Shown one piece after another: positions 44,980 to 51,744 of a stretch of DNA of 64,000 nucleotides. This DNA is from Crocinitomicaceae bacterium. Its GTDB lineage: Bacteria > Bacteroidota > Bacteroidia > Flavobacteriales_D > Crocinitomicaceae. The number at the start of each line of letters is the position of its first letter. Position 1 is the first letter of the stretch. Under the pieces are notes generated by a model. That model worked only from the letters and a program-made list of their open reading frames with translations, searched no databases and was not told where the DNA came from. A program made the position numbers and the translations under genes. The stretch is taken from NCBI GenBank assembly GCA_020635955.1, contig JACJYW010000005.1, positions 1-64,000 on the forward strand, read 5' to 3'.

Positions 44980-45008
44980 CTAAGATAAGAAATTCACATA
45001 ATATTCAA
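44980..45008 (-). promoter_or_regulatory. Candidate near-leaderless promoter of the lipoprotein gene
   Basis: On the minus strand, TTG (45008-45006) and TATCTTAG (44987-44980) are 18 bp apart. The box ends 7 bp before the GTG start, so the transcript would be almost leaderless, which might explain the GTG start without a ribosome-binding site. Confidence 0.35.
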
Positions 45009-45054
45009 TTTACATTAAATTAACACTGAATAAATAAATAGAATAGGTCGAGTC

Positions 45055-45087
45055 TTTGATTTTTGCTGCAAAAGGCCATATCTTTAG
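45055..45087 (+). promoter_or_regulatory. Promoter of the second CotH gene and its porP/sprF partner
   Basis: TTTG at 45055-45058 and TATCTTTA(G) at 45079-45087 are separated by 20 bp, close to the Bacteroidota consensus. The transcription start would be near 45093. This excludes the earliest in-frame Met (45091) and supports the ATG at 45154, which begins with a signal peptide. Confidence 0.55.
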
Positions 45088-45153
45088 GGAATGCAGCCTC
45101 GTTGGAAAGAGATTAAATGCAACTTTTTTCTAACGAATTCGGTCTTGAATGTT

Positions 45154-47700
45154 ATGAAATCTATACTTGCTCTTTTTTTTCTATTGATCATACATGTGAG
45201 CTATGGCCAGGTGGTGATCAATGAATATTCATGTTCTAATAGTAACGGTATTTTAGATGCTTTTGGTGATCGGTCTGATTGGATAGAATTACACAATATT
45301 GGAGCTTCGGCAGTAGATATTTCTGGTTTTTTCTTGTCAGATAATGCTTCAAATCTTTCCAAGTGGGAAATTCCTGCTGGTGTTAGTGTTCCCGCAGGTG
45401 GTTATCAAATGGTATTTTGTTCAAAAAGGGATCAATTGATCGCTGGAGAATTGCATACTAGCTTTGGTTTAACGCAAACCCTGAATGAGTGGATCATACT
45501 TTCTACGGCTGGTGGTTCTATCGTAGATAGCTTAAAGATCACTCATCTTACACAAAAGGATCATTCCTATGGTAGAACAACAAATGGTGCACTTACCTGG
45601 AGTATATTTACTACACCAACTCCCAATGCAGCCAATTCGGGAGGAGTTAACTACTATACAGCAAAACCAACTATGAATGTTGCTGCCGGGTTTTATTCCG
45701 GTTCGCAAACAGTTTCGTTGGCAACTACTGACGCTTCGGCTACTATATATTATACTACTGATGGTACCACGCCCACAACTGCATCCACCGTATATAGCGC
45801 CCCGATAAATATTTCTTCCACTTCAGTATTGAGAGCAAAATCATTTTCTTCTACACCTAATGTTCCTCCAAGTTTTGTGGAAACGAATACTTACTTTATT
45901 GGAGTAAACCATACGCTTCCAGTTCTATCCGTATGTGGAGATCAGGTAACAGATTTTCTCAATGATGTAGCCCCCGGAGCATTTTCAAACAATTTTGATG
46001 GCGCATTTGAGCTTTTTGAAGATAATGGAACCTTAGTTAGTGAAGGAGAAGGATATTACAACAAACATGGAAATGATTCATGGGCCTATGATCAAAGAGG
46101 TTTTGATATGGTCGTTAAAGATGAATACGGTTATACAAATGCAGTTCGTCATCCAGTTTTTCCGGCTAAGAATAGGGATGAATATCAAAAGTTAATTGTA
46201 AAAGCTGCGGCTAACGATAATTATCCCTTTTCAAATGGTGGAGCACATATCCGTGATGCCATGGTACATACCTTATCGCAATTGGCTGATCTAAGAATGG
46301 ATGAAAGAACTTCAAGATTCGGTGTTGTTTATGTGGATGGTGAATACTGGGGCGTTTATGACATTAGAGAAAAAGTGGATGATGCTGATTTTACGGATCA
46401 TTACTACAATCAAGACAAGTTCAATATTGCATTTTTAAAAACATGGGGAGCTACCTGGGCTGAATATGGTGGGGCTCCTGCCATAAATGAGTGGGATACC
46501 TTGAAGAATTACATTGTAAACGGTGACATGACCGACCCTGTTCAATATAACAATGTCAAGGCAGTTTATAATACGGGCAGCTTGATTGATTACGTTGTTC
46601 TTAACTCTTATGTGGTAACTTCTGACTGGTTGAACTGGAATACAGGTTGGTGGCATGGGCATATACCTCCACCTCAAGCTGATAAACAAAAATGGCGATA
46701 TATTCTTTGGGATAATGATGCAAGTTGGGGTCACTATATCAATTATACGGGTATTCCAAGTACCAATCCGGATGCAGATCCTTGTAATCCTGAAGCTCTT
46801 CCCGACCCTGGAGGGCAGGGTCATATTCCTATCCTGAACAAGCTTTTCTTAAATGCTGAATTTCAGCAGGAGTACATTACAAGATATGCTGATCTCATGA
46901 ATACCTATTTTTCATGTGATTATATGAATCATTTGTTGGATAGTATGGTGGGCGTTATTCAACCTGAAATGCCGGACCAAATTGCTAAATGGGGAGGGAA
47001 TATAAGTACCTGGCAACAGAACGTTCAGGATCTAAGAGATTTTATTGATCAAAGATGCCTTGCCATGACTCAGGGAATGGTTGATTGTTATAATCTAACC
47101 GGACCATTTGATCTTACTGTAAAAGTAGAGCCTCCGGGATCAGGAGAAATTAAACTCAATTCACTTTGGACGCCTTATTATCCATGGACTGGACAGTTTT
47201 ATGGAAATATCAATACCTTGTTCAAAGCAAGTGCAAATACCGGATTTGTTTTTGACCATTGGGAATCTGTCAATCACGTTTTCTTAAATCCCACCAGTAC
47301 TGAAGATACTTTAAACCTGCTAATGGCAGATACGGTAATAGCATACTTTGTTGACACAACTACTACAGTTGTAAATCCACCACCGCCACCACCAGGACCT
47401 AATCCGCAAAATCCTGCAGGATTTGTAGGATTCCATATACCTAATGCCTTTTCGCCTAATGCTGACAACAGCAATGATCTGTTTGAATTTTTTGTGGGTT
47501 GGGATATTACCAGCTTCAACATAAAACTATTTGATCGTTGGGGAAATGTCGTTTTTGAAACAGAGACAATTGGAGATTTTTGGGATGGATATTATAAAGG
47601 CAAACTCGTAAACACGGGCGTTTATACTTATGTGCTTGTCTATGAGTCTTCTGAAACTGGAAGTACTAAAAAGACGGGTAACGTTACGGTATTAAGGTAA
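45154..47700 (+). CDS. T9SS type B-secreted CotH-kinase family protein with lamin-tail and chitobiase-like domains
   Basis: An 848-residue exported protein (signal peptide MKSILALFFLLIIHVSYGQ). Order: a lamin-tail domain, about 20-140 (VVINEYSCSNSNGILDAFGD, GDRSDWIELHNIGASAVDISGF); a CHB_HEX_C-like domain, about 185-250 (ASATIYYTTDGTTPTTAS); a CotH kinase domain, about 260-660 (VDGEYWGVYDIREKVDDADF and KWRYILWDNDASWG); a beta domain with FVFDHWESVN; a Pro-rich linker (NPPPPPPGPNPQNP); and a gliding-motility-associated type B sorting domain from about 765 (IPNAFSPNADNSNDLFEF ... LFDRWGNVVFETE ... GVYTYVLVY). The order of the first domains differs from the other CotH protein in the window. It overlaps its PorP/SprF partner by 1 bp, the sprB-sprF arrangement. 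Confidence 0.88.
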   Translation: MKSILALFFLLIIHVSYGQVVINEYSCSNSNGILDAFGDRSDWIELHNIGASAVDISGFFLSDNASNLSKWEIPAGVSVPAGGYQMVFCSKRDQLIAGELHTSFGLTQTLNEWIILSTAGGSIVDSLKITHLTQKDHSYGRTTNGALTWSIFTTPTPNAANSGGVNYYTAKPTMNVAAGFYSGSQTVSLATTDASATIYYTTDGTTPTTASTVYSAPINISSTSVLRAKSFSSTPNVPPSFVETNTYFIGVNHTLPVLSVCGDQVTDFLNDVAPGAFSNNFDGAFELFEDNGTLVSEGEGYYNKHGNDSWAYDQRGFDMVVKDEYGYTNAVRHPVFPAKNRDEYQKLIVKAAANDNYPFSNGGAHIRDAMVHTLSQLADLRMDERTSRFGVVYVDGEYWGVYDIREKVDDADFTDHYYNQDKFNIAFLKTWGATWAEYGGAPAINEWDTLKNYIVNGDMTDPVQYNNVKAVYNTGSLIDYVVLNSYVVTSDWLNWNTGWWHGHIPPPQADKQKWRYILWDNDASWGHYINYTGIPSTNPDADPCNPEALPDPGGQGHIPILNKLFLNAEFQQEYITRYADLMNTYFSCDYMNHLLDSMVGVIQPEMPDQIAKWGGNISTWQQNVQDLRDFIDQRCLAMTQGMVDCYNLTGPFDLTVKVEPPGSGEIKLNSLWTPYYPWTGQFYGNINTLFKASANTGFVFDHWESVNHVFLNPTSTEDTLNLLMADTVIAYFVDTTTTVVNPPPPPPGPNPQNPAGFVGFHIPNAFSPNADNSNDLFEFFVGWDITSFNIKLFDRWGNVVFETETIGDFWDGYYKGKLVNTGVYTYVLVYESSETGSTKKTGNVTVLR

Positions 47701-48728
47701 TGATCAAAAGACTATTCATACCATTTTTGTTACTAGGAGTCTATTCATCCGCTCAGGACATTCATTATACTCAACTTCAGCAAACACCCATGTTGGTGAA
47801 TCCGGCTTATACGGGTATTTTTCAGGGGTGGGAAAGAATAGGAGTTAATCACAAAAGCCAATGGGTGAATGCCGGAACTAAATTTCACACAACATCCGTT
47901 GCGGTTGACATGAATTTTTTTAAACCCAAAAGAGGTAAATCTGCTTATATGGGCGCCGGTTTGTTGCTATATAATGATATTGGTGGGGACAGTAAATTTG
48001 GCACCAAACAGTTATTGGTAAATCTTTCAGGAATTGTTCCCATTGGAGAGAACCAAAGCGTTTCTGCAGGTTTGCAATTTGGTTTTGGCCAACGGTCAGG
48101 TGACTTAACAGGATTAACTTTTTCAAGTCAATTTAATGGAACAGAAATAGACCCTTCATTGCCTTCTTCGGAAATTAACACTTTAGTGACCTTTGTTTAT
48201 CCAGATATGGGATTTGGCGCATCATATAGATACGGAAATCATAAAATTGGCTTTGCAAGGGATGATGCTTTTGACTTTAAAGTGGGTGTATCCTATTTTC
48301 ATTTGAATAAGCCGGAGTTAAAATACAGATTAGGTTATACTGAAAAATTGTACGGAAAACTAGGTGTTAATATCTCTGTACTAAAAGATTTTCCTGGTTC
48401 AAGATCAGGAATGGAGTTGATGTTCAATCAATTTGTACAAGGCCCACACAATGAATCTCTTTTAAGCGCATTGTATAGGTATAGAATTTCCAGTGGATCA
48501 AAAACAACTGGTTTAACTCGAGATTCATACTTGAGTGCAGGATTGAGCTTTAGACTGAAAGATGCTATTTCTCCTGTCGTGTTCGTAGAGATGTATGGTT
48601 TTAAATTCGGTTTGAGCTATGATGTTACTTTGTCAAAGCTGAGTCAGGTTACAAGAGCTGGTGGTATCGAGTTTTCTTTGATATTCACCAATATGGATTT
48701 TGCTCTATTTAAAAATAGAAGAAATTAA
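47700..48728 (+). CDS. PorP/SprF family type IX secretion outer-membrane protein
   Basis: A 342-residue PorP/SprF protein. Signal peptide (MIKRLFIPFLLLGVYSSAQ), then the family start DIHYTQLQQTPMLVNPAYTGIFQGWERIGVNHKSQW (read in part), repeated beta strands, and a C-terminal aromatic strand. PorP/SprF proteins act with specific type B cargo in T9SS secretion and cell-surface attachment; SprF is needed for SprB in Flavobacterium johnsoniae. It overlaps the CotH type B cargo by 1 bp, so it likely serves that cargo. A hairpin terminator follows at 48731-48755. Confidence 0.92.
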   Translation: MIKRLFIPFLLLGVYSSAQDIHYTQLQQTPMLVNPAYTGIFQGWERIGVNHKSQWVNAGTKFHTTSVAVDMNFFKPKRGKSAYMGAGLLLYNDIGGDSKFGTKQLLVNLSGIVPIGENQSVSAGLQFGFGQRSGDLTGLTFSSQFNGTEIDPSLPSSEINTLVTFVYPDMGFGASYRYGNHKIGFARDDAFDFKVGVSYFHLNKPELKYRLGYTEKLYGKLGVNISVLKDFPGSRSGMELMFNQFVQGPHNESLLSALYRYRISSGSKTTGLTRDSYLSAGLSFRLKDAISPVVFVEMYGFKFGLSYDVTLSKLSQVTRAGGIEFSLIFTNMDFALFKNRRN

Positions 48729-48730
48729 AA

Positions 48731-48755
48731 AAACCCGCCTTTTTAAAACGGGTTT
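48731..48755. terminator. Bidirectional terminator between convergent genes
   Basis: AAACCCG and CGGGTTT form a 7-bp stem with an 11-nt loop. On the plus strand a T-rich stretch follows; on the minus strand the stem is followed by seven T (TTTTTTT after CGGG). It ends both the porP/sprF gene and the small unknown gene. Confidence 0.8.
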
Positions 48756-48762
48756 CACTTAT

Positions 48763-49077
48763 TTATTTCTTAACGACAATTTTTACCCTTAATTCTTCAG
48801 GATCATTGCCTCCGCCTTTTACCCTGCTGAGCACTTCAAGTAAAAGAGTATCTGCATTTCTTTGCAAGATAGACTGAAATTTTGGATCATTATCTTCTCC
48901 CCATTTAAGCTTATTCTTGGTTATTTCACCACCAGTCTTTTCAACAACCGCAACTACGCTTCCTGTAATTCTGTTAGTAAAACAGTCGCATGCCATTTTG
49001 TTAATGATGCTCTCAATCGTGTCATTAGTGTCAATCGTTCCTTCCCTGTGGGTGTTTACATCAAAATCCAGTTCCAT
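48763..49077 (-). CDS. Small cytosolic protein of unknown function
   Basis: A 104-residue protein without a signal peptide or transmembrane helix. It has a mixed charge pattern, two Cys in MACDCFTN, a VVAVVEKTGG strand and a basic end (VKIVVKK). No family was recognised. It is supported as a gene by its normal composition, a proper ATG, its length and the terminator just past its stop. The role is unknown. Confidence 0.6.
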   Translation of the reverse strand: MELDFDVNTHREGTIDTNDTIESIINKMACDCFTNRITGSVVAVVEKTGGEITKNKLKWGEDNDPKFQSILQRNADTLLLEVLSRVKGGGNDPEELRVKIVVKK

Positions 49078-49183
49078 AATTAAAATTTAATAAGGTTATG
49101 TAATTATTTTAACCGAAAATTCTTTCCATTTATCGGTTTCAAAGGGAATGTAGTCATTTTAATTATTATTTTGTTTTAAGAGA

Positions 49184-51160
49184 ATGAGAAATTATTGGCC
49201 CCTAATATTACTTTACGTCTTAAATACGAGCTGTTTAGGTGTTTATGCGCAAGATGCTGTGGAAGACAGTCTTACGTCTGCTGTTTTTAACGCCAAAACG
49301 AAACATGAGAAGATCATGAAAATGGGGGATCTTGCTTTATATCACAATGAAACAAATCCTCAGAAGGCGTTGGAGATCGTTGAACAGGCCTGTAATCTGG
49401 CAGAGATTGAACATGACCGAATGTTTGTGATCAATCTCAAGGGGGTTGTATTTTACGAGATAGAACAATATGACTCGGCGCTCTTCTACTTTCAGGAAGT
49501 AAACAACATAGCAACTGAAAGTGGTGACTCGCTTTATATCTCAAAGTCACTTAATAATATTGCTGCCATCCAGATGATCTCCGGAAATTATCAGGAGGGT
49601 CTTGCCATGATGAATCAGGCCGCTATTATTGATTTGAAGAAGGGAGATCTGAAGGAAGCAATGGTCTCGTTTGGCAATCTTGGAGCAATCCATTTTCAAT
49701 TAAGGAATTACAATAATTCTAAGGATTTCTGCTTGCAGTCGATCGATCTTGCAAGAAAGATAGGTGAAAAGGATCATGAAGCAGATGTTTGCGGTACACT
49801 AGGAGGTGTAGAATTCAGATTGGGTAATCAGGAAGCAGGCAAAGAATGGTATAGTAGGGCTATGGAACTACATGCAGAGACCGGCAATCTTCAGGGAGTT
49901 CAAAGAGACTATTTTAATTTGGCAACCATCTACAGGCAAGAGGGGAAAAATAAGATTGCTGAGGTTTATTATCTAAAATCATTAGAGTTTGCTGAAAGGA
50001 TAGACTCTCCTAACTCTATGAAAGAACTTTACTATGGCTTGGCCAGCAATAATGAAGAAATGGGAAAAGAAGGGATGGCGTTATCCTACTATAAGGTATA
50101 CATGGATTGGAATGATTCTGTCATTAACAGAGAAAATGCTCAGGTAATAATCGAAATGCAGGAGAAGTTCAGTTCGCAGCAAACCAAAAAAGAAAATGAA
50201 TTGCTTATTCAAGATAATAAGATTAAGGATTTAGAAAATCAAAAGAATAAAGCGAAATTGGGTCAGTCCAGAATAATGGTGTTTGGATCAGCCATAGGGC
50301 TTGCAATGTTAATTATCATTGCTCTTGTTCTTTTTAACAGAAACAGAATCAAGCAAAGGGCTAATAGAGAACTTCAACAGGCACATGATATTATCAGAGA
50401 GAAAAATGATGATATTACCTCAAGCATTGAATATGCCAGTAAAATACAAGAGGCGCTTTTGCCAACCAAGGAAAATGTTGGATTGTTTAAAGATTCATTC
50501 TTTATTCTTATGCCAAAGGATATCGTTTCAGGAGATTTTTTGTGGTATTCACAACTTGGTGATAAAGTAGTTTTTGCTGCGGCTGATTGCACTGGTCATG
50601 GTGTTCCTGGTGCTTTTATGAGTATGATAGGGAATTCATTTTTACATCAAATCATAGTAGAGAAGAAGATGTTTCAACCTTCCATGATCCTGGATCAATT
50701 GAGGGAAATGATCATTGTTGCTTTAAATCAGCAAAAGGGAGAGAACGCAAGGAAAGACGGAATGGATATAGCTATCTGTGTTCTGGATAAAAAAACAGGT
50801 GAATTAGAATATGCTGGAGCAAATAATCCTTTGTATTATGTGACAGGGGGTGAAATATTTGAAATAAAAGCGGATAAACAACCGGTTGGATATATGCCTG
50901 AAAGAAATGAGCCATTTACAAATCACCGCATCAAATTAATGGAAGGAGATGCTCTATACATTTTTTCTGATGGTTTTGCAGATCAATTTGGAGGACCAAA
51001 AGGCAAGAAGTTCAAGTACAAACAAATGAGGGATCTGTTGCATAACAATTTTGATAAGCCCATGATGTTCCAAAAAGAACTCATGCTTAAGGTCTTTCAG
51101 GAGTGGAAGGGTGATCTTGAGCAGATAGATGATGTTTGTATGATAGGTGTGCGTGTATAA
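49184..51160 (+). CDS. TPR-containing membrane SpoIIE/PP2C phosphatase
   Basis: A 658-residue protein with the same plan as the TPR-SpoIIE protein at 18183-20321: signal peptide (about 1-23), TPR-like repeats from about 45 to 330, one transmembrane helix near 366-390, a coiled-coil/linker with DITSSIEYASKIQEALLP, and a SpoIIE-type PP2C domain. Motifs are DIVSGDFLWYSQ, FAAADCTGHGVPGAFMSM, RKDGMDIAIC, FSDGFADQFGG and a final DDVCMIGV. It probably relays a periplasmic TPR-sensed signal to a cytosolic phosphatase. A small single-pass membrane protein is fused in an operon (1-bp overlap of stop and start). Confidence 0.92.
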   Translation: MRNYWPLILLYVLNTSCLGVYAQDAVEDSLTSAVFNAKTKHEKIMKMGDLALYHNETNPQKALEIVEQACNLAEIEHDRMFVINLKGVVFYEIEQYDSALFYFQEVNNIATESGDSLYISKSLNNIAAIQMISGNYQEGLAMMNQAAIIDLKKGDLKEAMVSFGNLGAIHFQLRNYNNSKDFCLQSIDLARKIGEKDHEADVCGTLGGVEFRLGNQEAGKEWYSRAMELHAETGNLQGVQRDYFNLATIYRQEGKNKIAEVYYLKSLEFAERIDSPNSMKELYYGLASNNEEMGKEGMALSYYKVYMDWNDSVINRENAQVIIEMQEKFSSQQTKKENELLIQDNKIKDLENQKNKAKLGQSRIMVFGSAIGLAMLIIIALVLFNRNRIKQRANRELQQAHDIIREKNDDITSSIEYASKIQEALLPTKENVGLFKDSFFILMPKDIVSGDFLWYSQLGDKVVFAAADCTGHGVPGAFMSMIGNSFLHQIIVEKKMFQPSMILDQLREMIIVALNQQKGENARKDGMDIAICVLDKKTGELEYAGANNPLYYVTGGEIFEIKADKQPVGYMPERNEPFTNHRIKLMEGDALYIFSDGFADQFGGPKGKKFKYKQMRDLLHNNFDKPMMFQKELMLKVFQEWKGDLEQIDDVCMIGVRV

Positions 51161-51381
51161 TGAGCCAGAGAGAAGAAAATCACCTTGATCTTAAGAAATT
51201 CCAAAAGCACAAACGTAAGTTTCCATGGGGATTGATTGGCAAAATTGCAATGGCGATTATAATTATTGGATTATTGCTTTATCTCAATAAATCACTGTCA
51301 AATAAAAAAGCAGAATTGCCCAAGGAAGTTGAAATCGAAATCGATACTAATAGTGTACCTGAAGTGTCTCCTGATCAGTAA
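51160..51381 (+). CDS. Small single-pass membrane protein downstream of a SpoIIE phosphatase
   Basis: A 73-residue protein started at the ATG overlapping the phosphatase stop (TAATG at 51158-51162); a longer frame that begins inside the phosphatase is not needed. It has a basic N-terminus (KKFQKHKRKFPWG), one transmembrane helix (GKIAMAIIIIGLLLYL) and a short acidic periplasmic tail. It is likely co-translated with the phosphatase, perhaps as an adaptor. Its 3' end overlaps the convergent sorting-domain-only gene by 35 bp. Confidence 0.6.
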   Translation: MSQREENHLDLKKFQKHKRKFPWGLIGKIAMAIIIIGLLLYLNKSLSNKKAELPKEVEIEIDTNSVPEVSPDQ

Positions 51382-51694
51382 AAGTGGTGCCTCCTGAATT
51401 TGTAACTTCTACATATACATAGTAAACACCAGAGCTTACCTTAACCCCAGCGTGGGTGTATCCATCCCAACTTCCGTTTTCACCAAAGTATTTGTATACA
51501 ACTTCACCGTAGCGATTGTAGATGCTTACTTTAATGTCTTCAAATCCGGCTGCACTAATGCGAAACACATCATTTACGCCATCACCATCAGGGGTAAAAA
51601 TGTTAGGAATGTGCACAATATTCTGAGAATCTTGTGAATATCCGTTGAAGGCTAACAAGGAACAAAAGGTGAGTATGCTTGTAAGTAGTCTCAT
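51347..51694 (-). CDS. Minimal secreted protein consisting of a single T9SS type B sorting domain
   Basis: A 115-residue protein: signal peptide (MRLLTSILTFCSLLAFNGYSQ) followed at once by a gliding-motility-associated type B domain (VHIPNIFTPDGDGVNDVFRI ... VSIYNRYGEVVYKYFG ... SSGVYYVYVEVTNSGG). There is no passenger domain: nearly the whole mature chain is the targeting signal. The frame is intact and has normal coding features. Its 3' end overlaps the convergent small membrane protein gene by 35 bp. It could be a T9SS competitor, a plug or reporter for secretion capacity, an adapter for another surface protein, or the remnant of a longer protein. Confidence 0.75.
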   Translation of the reverse strand: MRLLTSILTFCSLLAFNGYSQDSQNIVHIPNIFTPDGDGVNDVFRISAAGFEDIKVSIYNRYGEVVYKYFGENGSWDGYTHAGVKVSSGVYYVYVEVTNSGGTTFTDQETLQVHY

Positions 51695-51744
51695 TTAAAC
51701 GGTTAAATTATGAAAATTTAGTCAATTTGTCAATCTTCAAAATA

